DNA from: Ruminococcus sp.
GTDB taxonomy: Bacteria; Bacillota; Clostridia; Lachnospirales; Lachnospiraceae
Direction of reading: 5' to 3'
DNA length: 64,000 nt
NCBI GenBank assembly: GCA_013911065.1
Contig: JACERV010000008.1
Coordinates: 1 to 64,000 of the forward strand
Part shown: one piece after another, positions 18,327 to 26,610 of the stretch
Numbering within the stretch: position 1 is the stretch's first letter
Layout: every line of letters begins with the position of its first letter
Program-made: the position numbers and the translations under genes
Notes under the pieces: model-generated
Database searches by the model: none
The model's input: only the letters and a program-made list of their open reading frames with translations
Told to the model about the DNA's origin: nothing

Positions 18327-19511
18327 ATGGATAAATTGATTTACTTAGATAATGCTGCTACAACGAAAACAGCAGCCGAGGTTGTGGAAGCTATGCTCCC
18401 TTATTTTACAGAGAATTATGGGAATCCATCCAGTGTATACAGTTTCGCAGCAGCGAATAAGGACGTGATATCCAGACAGCGGGATATAATCGCAGAAGCA
18501 CTGGGGGCAAAAGGAAATGAGATTTATTTTACCGCCGGAGGCACAGAAGCAGACAACTGGGCGTTAAAAGCAACGGCAGAGGCTTACGGAAGTAAAGGAA
18601 AACATATTATTACAACGAAGATAGAGCATCATGCCATCCTCCACACCTGTGAATACCTGGAGAAAGACGGATATGAAGTGACTTATTTGAATGTGGATGA
18701 GAACGGGATTGTGAAGCTGGAGGAATTAAGAGAGGCAATCCGCCCGGACACCATTCTTATTTCAATTATGTATGCAAACAATGAGATTGGTTCTATACAA
18801 CCGATTCAGGAAATCGGGGAGATTGCACATGAGCACGGTATTCTTTTCCACACAGATGCAGTTCAGGCATTTTGCCAGGTTCCTATTGATGTGAATGCCT
18901 GTCATATTGATATGCTCAGCGCCAGTGCCCATAAGCTGAATGGGCCGAAAGGAATTGGATTTCTTTATATAAGAACCGGTGTCAAAATACGTTCTTTTGT
19001 ACACGGAGGCGCTCAGGAGCGCAAACGCCGTGCAGGTACGGAGAATGTAACAGGCATTGTAGGGTTCGGAAAAGCGGTAGAAAGAGCTGTTTCTTCTTTA
19101 GAAGAGCGCACTGCCGGGGAAAAAGAGCTTAGGGATTATTTCATCAGCCGGATTGAGGCTGAAATCCCGTACTGCAGACTGAATGGAGACCGGATAAACC
19201 GGCTTCCCAATAATGTGAATTTCAGTTTCAGGTTCGTGGAGGGAGAATCCCTTCTGATTATGCTGGATATGAAAGGCATTTGCGCATCCAGCGGCTCAGC
19301 ATGTACTTCTGGTTCATTGGACCCGTCTCATGTACTGCTGGCAATCGGGCTGCCCCATGAGATTGCTCATGGCTCACTGCGTATAACGTTAAGTGAGGAG
19401 ACCACAAAAGAAGATTTGGACTATGTAGTAGAGTCATTAAAGGGAATTGTAGAAAATTTACGAGGCATGTCTCCTTTATATGAAGACTTTGTTAAAAAAC
19501 AAGACAAATAA
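18327..19511 (+). CDS. iscS: Cysteine desulfurase (NifS/IscS class)
   Basis: A PLP enzyme that takes sulfur from cysteine for Fe-S clusters and tRNA thiolation. It begins MDKLIYLDNAATTKT. The PLP lysine is in SASAHKLNGPKGIGF, and the active cysteine is in CASSGSACTSGS, the long flexible loop of class I enzymes. The start is ATG at 18327, nine bases after AAGGAGG; the ATG at 18318 overlaps that site. The length is 394. It likely serves both the IscU scaffold and MnmA downstream. Confidence 0.97.
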   Translation: MDKLIYLDNAATTKTAAEVVEAMLPYFTENYGNPSSVYSFAAANKDVISRQRDIIAEALGAKGNEIYFTAGGTEADNWALKATAEAYGSKGKHIITTKIEHHAILHTCEYLEKDGYEVTYLNVDENGIVKLEELREAIRPDTILISIMYANNEIGSIQPIQEIGEIAHEHGILFHTDAVQAFCQVPIDVNACHIDMLSASAHKLNGPKGIGFLYIRTGVKIRSFVHGGAQERKRRAGTENVTGIVGFGKAVERAVSSLEERTAGEKELRDYFISRIEAEIPYCRLNGDRINRLPNNVNFSFRFVEGESLLIMLDMKGICASSGSACTSGSLDPSHVLLAIGLPHEIAHGSLRITLSEETTKEDLDYVVESLKGIVENLRGMSPLYEDFVKKQDK

Positions 19512-19517
19512 TAAGAA

Positions 19518-19691
19518 ACATCCGTATCACTAAGGAAACAACCATGCTGCTAAGTTCGAAAAGACCTCACTAAGCCAGCAGGTTGTGCTTTACTACTAAG
19601 TTCGAAAAGACCTTACTAAGTAGTATAAGCAAGTCGACAGGATGTACTTTGTAACTAGGACTTGAAAAGACCAAGTCCAAGTAACATAAGT
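19518..19691 (+). repeat. Three tandem hairpin units with a shared core (nifS-nifU gap)
   Basis: Units at 19539-19585, 19587-19630 and 19646-19691. The first two carry the core CTAAGTTCGAAAAGACC followed by (T/C)ACTAAG; the third has CTAGGACTTGAAAAGACC. The outer stems differ in sequence but still pair: CAACC/GGTTG with GCTG/CAGC; GCTT-TACTAC/GTAGTA-TAAGC; and ACTT/AAGT around TGT/ACA. ACATCC (19519-19524) can also pair with GGATGT (19640-19645), enclosing the first two units. The same core occurs reversed at 24531-24700. Confidence 0.85.
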
Positions 19692-19705
19692 AGGAGGGAA
19701 AATAT

Positions 19706-20143
19706 ATGTATACAGAGAAGGTAATGGATCATTTTCAGAATCCGAGAAATGTGGGAGAAATAGAGGACGCCAGCGGAGTTGGAACTGTAGGAAATGCAAA
19801 ATGCGGCGATATCATGAGGATTTATCTGGATATTGATGAAAACCAGGTTATTCAGGATGTGAAGTTTAAAACATTCGGCTGCGGAGCAGCGGTGGCTACA
19901 AGCAGTATGGCAACAGAACTGGTAAAAGGAAAGAATATCCAGGATGCAATGCAGATTACAAATAAAGCAGTTATGGAAGCACTGGATGGACTTCCGCCGG
20001 TGAAGGTACACTGTTCTCTGCTGGCAGAGGAAGCAATTCATGCAGCTCTTTGGGATTATGCAGAGAAACATGGAATTAAGATTGAAGGATTGGAAAAACC
20101 AAAGTCAGATATTCACGAAGAAGAAGAGGCAGAGGAGTATTAA
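19706..20143 (+). CDS. iscU: Iron-sulfur cluster scaffold IscU/NifU N-terminal type
   Basis: Assembles Fe-S clusters with sulfur from the upstream desulfurase. The cluster cysteines appear in NAKCGD, FGCGAA and KVHCSLLA. The 145-residue length matches single-domain clostridial NifU-like scaffolds, without ferredoxin or C-terminal Nfu domains. The C-terminal tail is strongly acidic (HEEEEAEEY). AGGAGG precedes the ATG, right after the tandem hairpin array. Its last base overlaps the mnmA start, so the two are coupled. Confidence 0.96.
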   Translation: MYTEKVMDHFQNPRNVGEIEDASGVGTVGNAKCGDIMRIYLDIDENQVIQDVKFKTFGCGAAVATSSMATELVKGKNIQDAMQITNKAVMEALDGLPPVKVHCSLLAEEAIHAALWDYAEKHGIKIEGLEKPKSDIHEEEEAEEY

Positions 20144-21213
20144 TGAGTAAAGTAGTAGTCGGAATGTCCGGGGGCGTAGACTCTTCGGTAGCGGCATACC
20201 TTCTGAAAGAACAAGGCCATGATGTGACTGGAGTGACCATGCAGATATGGCAGGACGAGGATCAGGCTGTTCAGGAGGAAAATGGAGGCTGCTGCGGTTT
20301 AAGTGCAGTGGATGACGCCAGAAGAGTGGCTGCGGACCTGGGGATTCCGTATTATGTTATGAACTTTAAACCGGAGTTTAAAGAACATGTTATAGATTAT
20401 TTTATAGAAGAGTATTTGCAGGGGAAGACACCGAATCCCTGTATTGCCTGCAACCGGTATGTAAAGTGGGAATCTCTCCTGAACCGGAGCATGTCTATCG
20501 GCGCAGAGTATATAGCAACGGGTCATTATGCCAGAATTGTAAAGCTTGAAAATGGACGTTACACCCTGCGGCAATCTGCAACAATTTCCAAGGACCAGAC
20601 CTATGCACTTTATAATCTGACACAGGAGCAGTTAAAACATACACTGATGCCTGTTGGAGAATATTCCAAGGAGGAAGTGCGCCGTATTGCGGAGAAGATT
20701 AATCTCAGAATAGCGAACAAGCCGGACAGCCAGGATATTTGTTTTGTACCTGACGGAGATTATGCTGCTTATATAGAAGAAACTGCGGGGGTACCTATAC
20801 CAGAAGGAAATTTTGTAAATAGTACCGGGCAGGTGCTGGGACGGCATAAAGGCATCACCCACTATACTGTGGGGCAGAGAAAAGGGCTGGGACTTGCACT
20901 GGGTTATCCTGCCTTTGTTCTGGAAATAAGGCCGGATACGAATGAGGTGGTGCTTGGTACTGTGGAGGAATCCATGACCATCACACTCAGAGCCAACCAG
21001 CTGAATTTTATGTCGGTAGAGGATTTGACAGAGCCTTTGCGTGTTTGGGCTAAGATACGTTACAACCATAAGGGGGCATGGTGCACGGTAGAAAAGACAG
21101 GGTCAGATGAAGTACTCTGTACATTTGAGGAACCTCAGCGGGCGGTAACGCCGGGACAGGCCGTTGTATTTTACGATGGAGAATATGTTCTGGGAGGAGG
21201 AACAATATTATGA
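20143..21213 (+). CDS. mnmA: tRNA-specific 2-thiouridylase
   Basis: Thiolates the wobble uridine (s2U34) of tRNA Lys, Glu and Gln using ATP and sulfur relayed from the desulfurase. The PP-loop is GMSGGVDSSVAAYLL (residues 7-21). The catalytic cysteines are in NPCIACNRYVKW and SQDICFVPDGDY. A C-terminal beta-barrel domain follows. The length of 356 is normal. ATG overlaps the iscU stop. Operon placement directly after IscS fits its sulfur dependence. Confidence 0.97.
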   Translation: MSKVVVGMSGGVDSSVAAYLLKEQGHDVTGVTMQIWQDEDQAVQEENGGCCGLSAVDDARRVAADLGIPYYVMNFKPEFKEHVIDYFIEEYLQGKTPNPCIACNRYVKWESLLNRSMSIGAEYIATGHYARIVKLENGRYTLRQSATISKDQTYALYNLTQEQLKHTLMPVGEYSKEEVRRIAEKINLRIANKPDSQDICFVPDGDYAAYIEETAGVPIPEGNFVNSTGQVLGRHKGITHYTVGQRKGLGLALGYPAFVLEIRPDTNEVVLGTVEESMTITLRANQLNFMSVEDLTEPLRVWAKIRYNHKGAWCTVEKTGSDEVLCTFEEPQRAVTPGQAVVFYDGEYVLGGGTIL

Positions 21214-22025
21214 TAAGCAGTGATTTCCACATGCATACGGACTTCTCTTCTGATTGTAATATACCTCCAAGAGATATGATAGAAGGTGCAATCAAAAAAG
21301 GTATGCATACGATATGTATTACAGACCATAATGATAAGGATTACCCTTTTTATAAAGAAGGCGTTGTAGAGTTTACTTTCGATGTGGACAAGTATTTCGA
21401 AGTTCTTGAGCCGCTTCGGGAGGAATATGCGGACAGAATTGATGTGCGCATCGGGATTGAGATAGGCTTACAGCCTCACCTTGGAAAATACTATGAAGAG
21501 CTGGTCCGTAAGTATCCTTTTGATTTTGTGATTGGGTCTGTCCACTTGATTTATGGGAAAGACCCATATTATGAGGAAACGTTTGGGGAGCAGACAGATG
21601 AAGAGGTTTACCGTAAAACATTTGAGGCAACCCTTGAAAGTTTAGATGGGGTGAAGGATTTTGATGTTTTGGGACACATTGATTATGTGGTCCGCTACGG
21701 AAAAAATCAGGCACAGGGGTATAGCTACCAGAAATATGCGGATTGTCTAGATGAGATACTGAAAAAAGTGATTGCTATGGGAAAAGGCATTGAGTTAAAC
21801 ACATCAGGCTTCAAGTATGGACTGGGATTCTGCCATCCTCATCCGGATATCATCAAACGCTACCGTGAACTAGGCGGTGAAGTGATTACCATCGGGGCAG
21901 ACGGGCATAAACCGGAGCACATTGCCTATGATTTTCAGAAGGTAGGAAAGCTCTTAAAGAGCTGTGGTTTTAAATATTATACAGAATTTAAGGGCAGAAA
22001 ACCGATTTTTAGACAACTTCCATAA
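21210..22025 (+). CDS. PHP-domain histidinol-phosphatase (HisJ-type)
   Basis: A metal-dependent phosphoesterase of the PHP family. The HxH motif is in SDFHMHTDFS at the N-terminus, with ITDHND, a GIEIG acidic residue, GSVH and GHIDYVVRYG further along. A final metal site DGHKPEHI lies near residue 235. HisJ converts histidinol phosphate to histidinol, but no other his gene lies nearby, so the substrate is a family inference. ATG overlaps the mnmA stop by four bases, so it is the last gene of the isc operon. Confidence 0.85.
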   Translation: MISSDFHMHTDFSSDCNIPPRDMIEGAIKKGMHTICITDHNDKDYPFYKEGVVEFTFDVDKYFEVLEPLREEYADRIDVRIGIEIGLQPHLGKYYEELVRKYPFDFVIGSVHLIYGKDPYYEETFGEQTDEEVYRKTFEATLESLDGVKDFDVLGHIDYVVRYGKNQAQGYSYQKYADCLDEILKKVIAMGKGIELNTSGFKYGLGFCHPHPDIIKRYRELGGEVITIGADGHKPEHIAYDFQKVGKLLKSCGFKYYTEFKGRKPIFRQLP

Positions 22026-22040
22026 AAATATATTTACTAC

Positions 22041-22069
22041 TTGAATTTTTGTTTTTGATTTAGTACAAT
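22041..22069 (+). promoter_or_regulatory. Promoter of gap
   Basis: TTGAAT (22041-22046), a 17-base spacer and TACAAT (22064-22069). It leaves a leader of about 100 bases with a small CTGTATAACAG hairpin. Confidence 0.65.
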
Positions 22070-22175
22070 AAACCATAGTTGATGAATCTTTAACGAACTC
22101 TGTTTGTGTAGAGATTTCACAATAAAAGGACTGTATAACAGTTAATAACTTTTCAAACTTTAGGAGGAATTAATC

Positions 22176-23189
22176 ATGGCAGTAAAAGTAGCGATTAATG
22201 GATTTGGACGTATTGGACGTCTTGCATTCAGACAGATGTTCGGGGCAGAAGGATATGAAGTAGTTGCAATTAACGACTTGACATCTCCCAAGGTGCTGGC
22301 TCATTTGTTAAAGTATGACTCTACACAGGGAACATATGCATTGGCTAGTACGGTTACAGCAGGTGAGGACTCAATCACAGTAGACGGAAAAGAAATTAAA
22401 ATCTATGCAAAGGCTAACGCTGAAGAACTTCCATGGGGAGAGATTGGAGTAGATGTAGTTCTGGAATGTACAGGCTTCTACACATCAAAAGCAAAAGCAG
22501 AAGCTCACATTAAAGCAGGCGCTAAAAAAGTAGTTATCTCTGCTCCGGCCGGAAATGATCTTCCTACCATCGTATATAATGTAAACCATGCAGAACTGAC
22601 AAAAGATGACCATGTTATCTCAGCAGCTTCCTGTACAACAAACTGTCTGGCACCAATGGCAAAAGCATTGAACGACCTTGCAGCAATTAAGAGCGGTATC
22701 ATGTGTACAATTCACGCTTATACAGGCGATCAGATGACACTGGACGGACCGCAGAGAAATGGTGATTTAAGAAGATCACGTGCAGCAGCAGTTAATATCG
22801 TACCTAACAGCACAGGTGCAGCAAAAGCAATCGGACTGGTTATTCCTGAACTGAACGGCAAATTAATCGGATCTGCGCAGCGTGTTCCTACTCCGACAGG
22901 ATCTACAACAATTCTGACAGCAGTAGTTGACGGTACTGTAACGGTTGATCAGGTTAACGAAGCTATGAAAGCAGCATCCAACGAATCCTTCGGATATAAC
23001 ACAGATGAGATTGTATCCAGCGATATCGTAGGAATGAGATTTGGTTCATTATTTGACGCTACACAGACAATGGTACTTCCATTGGACAACGGAACAACAG
23101 AAGTACAGGTTGTATCCTGGTATGACAATGAGAATTCTTACACAAGCCAGATGGTAAGAACAATCAAACATTTTGGAACATTACTGTAA
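22176..23189 (+). CDS. gap: Glyceraldehyde-3-phosphate dehydrogenase
   Basis: Oxidative phosphorylation of glyceraldehyde 3-phosphate with NAD. The Rossmann start is [17 protein letters not shown]. The catalytic cysteine is Cys152 in [12 protein letters not shown], with HAYTGDQ and the C-terminal [14 protein letters not shown]. The length of 337 is standard. Its codons are more uniform than in neighbours, fitting high expression, and TTTAGGAGG precedes the ATG. It is followed by a strong hairpin and then pgk. Confidence 0.98.
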   Translation: MAVKVAINGFGRIGRLAFRQMFGAEGYEVVAINDLTSPKVLAHLLKYDSTQGTYALASTVTAGEDSITVDGKEIKIYAKANAEELPWGEIGVDVVLECTGFYTSKAKAEAHIKAGAKKVVISAPAGNDLPTIVYNVNHAELTKDDHVISAASCTTNCLAPMAKALNDLAAIKSGIMCTIHAYTGDQMTLDGPQRNGDLRRSRAAAVNIVPNSTGAAKAIGLVIPELNGKLIGSAQRVPTPTGSTTILTAVVDGTVTVDQVNEAMKAASNESFGYNTDEIVSSDIVGMRFGSLFDATQTMVLPLDNGTTEVQVVSWYDNENSYTSQMVRTIKHFGTLL

Positions 23190-23278
23190 GCTGTCATTGC
23201 GGAAAATTTAATCATTAAGTTGATTTCTAGTAACTGGTCATAGTTCTGAACAGTTACAATTTCTAAAAATAGACTCAG

Positions 23279-23314
23279 AAGGGGTCCGGTCTAATATAGG
23301 ACTGGACCCCTTTT
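23279..23314 (+). terminator. Hairpin terminator or attenuator between gap and pgk
   Basis: A 13-bp stem (AAGGGGTCCGGTC with GACTGGACCCCTT, one G-U pair) followed by TTTT. No clear promoter lies in the 22 bases before pgk, so it probably lets some transcription through and sets the gap:pgk ratio. A GTAACTG/CAGTTAC hairpin lies just upstream, near 23229-23257. Confidence 0.8.
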
Positions 23315-23336
23315 ATACTATATAGGAGGCAATAGT

Positions 23337-24530
23337 ATGCTCAACAAAAAGTCAGTAGACGATATTAATGTAAATGGTAAAAGAGTCCTGGTAAGATGTG
23401 ATTTTAATGTACCGTTGATTGACGGCAAGATTACGGACGAGAACCGTCTTGTAGCTGCACTTCCCACAATCAAAAAACTGGTTGCAGACGGCGGGAAAGT
23501 GATTCTCTGCTCTCATTTGGGTAAACCTAAGGGACAGCCACTTCCGGAATTATCTCTTGCACCGGTAGCGGTCAGATTATCCGACCTGCTTGGACAAGAG
23601 GTGAAATTTGCAGCAGACTCTGAAGTAGTGGGAGCTAATGCAAAAGCAGCAGTAGAGGCTATGAAGGATGGCGATATCGTTCTTCTGGAGAATACACGTT
23701 ATAGAGCAGAAGAGACAAAGAACGGCGAGGCATTCAGTAAAGACCTGGCATCTCTCTGTGACATATTTGTTAATGATGCATTTGGAACTGCACATAGAGC
23801 GCACTGCTCAAATGTAGGTGTTACACAGTTTGTTGATACGGCAGTGGTTGGATACTTAATGCAGAAGGAAATTGACTTTCTGGGCAATGCAGTGGAAAAT
23901 CCGGAAAGACCGTTTGTTGCCATTCTTGGCGGAGCAAAGGTATCCAGTAAACTTTCTGTAATTGAGAATCTTTTAGATAAAGTAGATACTCTGATTATCG
24001 GCGGAGGAATGTCCTATACATTCAGCAAGGCACAGGGCGGCAGTGTTGGAAAATCCCTTCTGGAAGAGGATTACTGCCAGTATGCACTGGATATGGTTAA
24101 AAAAGCAGAGGAAAAAGGCGTGAAGCTGCTTCTTCCTGTTGACAATGTGATTGCAGATGACTTCTCCAATGATGCAAACTCAAAAGTTGTAGGCAGCGGA
24201 GAAATTCCGGATGACTGGGAAGGACTGGACATTGGACCTGAGACAGCGAAGTTATTTGCTGATGCAGTAAAGAGTGCTAAGACCGTAGTATGGAACGGAC
24301 CAATGGGATGCTTTGAGATGCCGAAATTTGCAGTAGGTACTGAGGCAGTGGCAAAAGCACTTGCGGATACAGATGCAGTTACAATCATCGGCGGCGGAGA
24401 TTCTGCAGCAGCCATAAATCAATTGGGATACGGAGATAAAATGACACACATCTCCACAGGCGGCGGCGCATCCCTGGAATTCCTCGAAGGAAAAGAACTC
24501 CCTGGAGTAGCGGCAGCAAATGATAAGTAA
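23337..24530 (+). CDS. pgk: Phosphoglycerate kinase
   Basis: Makes ATP from 1,3-bisphosphoglycerate. Substrate loop [12 protein letters not shown], then CSHLGKPKG, and the nucleotide-binding GGGDSAAAI and [13 protein letters not shown] near the C-terminus. The length of 397 is normal. The start is ATG after ATAGGAGG. It follows the gap hairpin and precedes tpiA, with a 200-base hairpin array between them. Confidence 0.98.
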   Translation: MLNKKSVDDINVNGKRVLVRCDFNVPLIDGKITDENRLVAALPTIKKLVADGGKVILCSHLGKPKGQPLPELSLAPVAVRLSDLLGQEVKFAADSEVVGANAKAAVEAMKDGDIVLLENTRYRAEETKNGEAFSKDLASLCDIFVNDAFGTAHRAHCSNVGVTQFVDTAVVGYLMQKEIDFLGNAVENPERPFVAILGGAKVSSKLSVIENLLDKVDTLIIGGGMSYTFSKAQGGSVGKSLLEEDYCQYALDMVKKAEEKGVKLLLPVDNVIADDFSNDANSKVVGSGEIPDDWEGLDIGPETAKLFADAVKSAKTVVWNGPMGCFEMPKFAVGTEAVAKALADTDAVTIIGGGDSAAAINQLGYGDKMTHISTGGGASLEFLEGKELPGVAAANDK

Positions 24531-24700
24531 AAAGCTTGGCGAAACATTGAACACTTGGTGAGGTATTATCGAGCCTAGTGAGAAAGTTCACCCTTGTGGT
24601 GTGTCTTTTTGAGCCTAGCGTTTACTTAGTCCGCCGACCTTGGAGAGGTAGTTGCGAGCCTAGTGAGGCGGACATCTCGTAATAGCTTGGCGAGATAGAT
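24531..24700 (-). repeat. Tandem hairpin units with shared core (pgk-tpiA gap), reversed relative to the nifS-nifU copy
   Basis: GAGCCTAG occurs at 24571, 24611 and 24655. Read on the minus strand the units give CTAGGCTCGATAATACCTCACCAAG and related forms, matching the CTAAGTTCGAAAAGACCTCACTAAG core near 19550. Outer stems pair with unrelated sequences: GAAC/GTTC (24549-24552 with 24586-24589), GTCCGCC/GGCGGAC (24629-24635 with 24667-24673) and ATCTCG/CGAGAT (24674-24679 with 24691-24696). The whole pgk-tpiA gap is taken up by this array. Confidence 0.8.
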
Positions 24701-24729
24701 ATTATTAAAAGTATAGAAGGAGATATATT

Positions 24730-25479
24730 ATGGCAAGAAAGAAAATTGTTGCAGGAAATTGGAAGATGAACAAGACTCCCAGTGAGGCAGTTGCACTGGT
24801 AGAGGAGTTAAAACCATTAGTAGCAAGTGAAGATGTAGATGTTGTATTCTGTGTGCCTGCAATCGACATTATTCCTGTTGTTGAGGCTGTAAAGGGAAGC
24901 AATATCCAGGTTGGTGCTGAGAACATGTATTTTGAGGAGAGCGGAGCTTACACAGGTGAGATTTCTCCTGCTATGCTTGTAGATGCAGGTGTAAAATATG
25001 TTGTTCTTGGACATTCTGAGAGAAGAGAATATTTTGGCGAGACAAATGAAGATGTAAACAAAAAGGTTTTGAAGGCATTTGAACATAATATCACACCAAT
25101 TATGTGCTGCGGAGAATCTCTGGAACAGAGAGAGCAGGGCGTGACAATGGACTTTATCCGCCAGCAGGTAAAGGTTGGTTTCCAGAACGTGACCGCAGAT
25201 CAGGCTAAGACAGCAGTTATTGCATATGAGCCAATCTGGGCAATCGGAACAGGCAAGACAGCTACTACAGAGCAGGCTCAGGAAGTTTGCGCAGAAATCC
25301 GTGCATGTATCGCAGAAGTTTATGATGAAGCTACAGCAGAAGCAATCCGCATCCAGTACGGCGGTTCAGTAAATGCTTCTACAGCAGCAGAATTATTTGC
25401 ACAGGCTGATATCGATGGAGGTCTTGTAGGCGGAGCATCTCTGAAAGCTGAGTTTGGGAAAATTGTAAATTATAAATAA
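24730..25479 (+). CDS. tpiA: Triosephosphate isomerase
   Basis: Interconverts dihydroxyacetone phosphate and glyceraldehyde 3-phosphate. [13 protein letters not shown] at the N-terminus carries the catalytic lysine. The catalytic histidine is in LGHSERR, the glutamate in [12 protein letters not shown], and the phosphate loop is YGGSVN and [10 protein letters not shown]. The length of 249 is normal. GAAGGAGA precedes the ATG. It ends in a terminator hairpin, so gap-pgk-tpiA forms a unit while gpmI has other spacing. Confidence 0.98.
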   Translation: MARKKIVAGNWKMNKTPSEAVALVEELKPLVASEDVDVVFCVPAIDIIPVVEAVKGSNIQVGAENMYFEESGAYTGEISPAMLVDAGVKYVVLGHSERREYFGETNEDVNKKVLKAFEHNITPIMCCGESLEQREQGVTMDFIRQQVKVGFQNVTADQAKTAVIAYEPIWAIGTGKTATTEQAQEVCAEIRACIAEVYDEATAEAIRIQYGGSVNASTAAELFAQADIDGGLVGGASLKAEFGKIVNYK

Positions 25480-25547
25480 GAAACAAATGCAGATATCAGC
25501 ACATATTGATACGGCATGACATACGCCGTACAATCTGTGAGGAAGGG

Positions 25548-25587
25548 AATCGTGGGGGGCCGCAGTAATAGCTCGCCACGATTTTTG
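25548..25587 (+). terminator. Terminator of tpiA
   Basis: Stem AATCGTGG/CCACGATT followed by TTTTG. A TACGGC/GCCGTA hairpin lies 40 bases upstream. Confidence 0.7.
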
Positions 25588-25663
25588 TTACAGTTCAGCC
25601 ATGCAAATTTTCAGTAGCGAGATGGAACGAAGTGGAGTCGAGCTTGTGGCTGAACTGTAACAA
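25585..25663. repeat. 17-bp perfect inverted repeat with a 45-base loop
   Basis: TTGTTACAGTTCAGCCA (25585-25601) pairs perfectly with 25647-25663. The loop contains GAGATGGAACGAAG and TGGAGTCGAGC. AAATTTTCAG occurs three times, once in the loop and twice just after the element. There is no coding capacity. It looks like a dispersed palindromic element, not a plain terminator. Confidence 0.7.
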
Positions 25664-25713
25664 ATTTTCAGTCATATAAATTTTCAGCTTTGTGAAGAAA
25701 GAGAGGGCAGAGT

Positions 25714-26535
25714 ATGCAGTATGAGATAATACCGATTCAGGTGGAAGGATCCGCACCTGATACAAAGTTTTATACTTACATTTTGGATGATATAAAAGGT
25801 GCTCCATGTGAATCTGCCCGTCCCATAGTGGTTCTATGTCCCGGGGGAGGGTATGGGAAGACCAGTGACAGGGAGGCGGAACCTATTGCAATGAAGCTTT
25901 TAGCCATGGGTTATCATGTGGGGATACTGAGGTATTCTGTAGCTCCGGCAAGATTTCCCGCAGCACTTCTGGAACTTGCGGAAGTGATGAAACTGGTACA
26001 TGAAAACAGAAAAAAGTGGCAGGTGGATATCAATCAGATATTTGTGCAGGGATCTTCCGCGGGAGGACATTTGGCAGCAAGCCTGGGAGTGTTCTGGAAT
26101 CAGCCCTTTCTATATGAAAAGGCTGGAGTGGCACCCGAGGTTTTAAAGCCCCGGGGATTAATTTTAAATTATCCGGTCATTACATCAGAAAAAGAATATA
26201 TCAATGAGGAAAGCTTCCGGAATCTTTTGGGGGCCCAGTATGAGTCGGAAAAGGAAAAGGTGTCTATTGAAAAACTGGTCACACCGGTTATGCCGCCTTG
26301 CTTTATCTGGCATACGTTTACAGATGAATCGGTCCCCGTGGAGAATGTTCTGCTTCTGACCTGGGCTTTGAAAAAGGCAGGAGTATCTGCGGAACTTCAT
26401 GTCTATTCGGAAGGGGAACACGGATTGTCCCTTGGAGATGAGACAACGGCGAGGGCAGACGGAAGTAAAATCTGTAAACCAATCCAGTCTTGGATTAATT
26501 TGCTTGGAGTCTGGCTAAAAGGGATGACTGAATAA
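25714..26535 (+). CDS. Alpha/beta-hydrolase, acetylesterase (BD-FAE/Aes-like)
   Basis: A predicted carboxylesterase. The oxyanion segment VLCPGGGYGKTSDREAEP is followed by the nucleophile elbow QGSSAGGHLAASLG (Ser near residue 112). The acid is in TDESVPVEN and the catalytic histidine in YSEGEHGLSLG. There is no signal peptide, so it is cytosolic, as in the Lachnospiraceae xylan/acetyl-sugar esterases of this type. The length of 273 is typical. It sits between glycolytic genes without an obvious metabolic link. A weak GAGAGGGCAG ribosome site precedes the ATG. Confidence 0.85.
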   Translation: MQYEIIPIQVEGSAPDTKFYTYILDDIKGAPCESARPIVVLCPGGGYGKTSDREAEPIAMKLLAMGYHVGILRYSVAPARFPAALLELAEVMKLVHENRKKWQVDINQIFVQGSSAGGHLAASLGVFWNQPFLYEKAGVAPEVLKPRGLILNYPVITSEKEYINEESFRNLLGAQYESEKEKVSIEKLVTPVMPPCFIWHTFTDESVPVENVLLLTWALKKAGVSAELHVYSEGEHGLSLGDETTARADGSKICKPIQSWINLLGVWLKGMTE

Positions 26536-26610
26536 ATGAGAATTGCAAAAGGCTGGAAAAACATGTACAATGAATACCGGAATGAATAATTCGGATGAAG
26601 GAGAAAAGAT

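Noticed and set aside
19518-19691. CRISPR-like short array
   Set aside because: Only three units, with no uniform spacers, paired variable stems and no cas genes. It is a structured repeat, not CRISPR.
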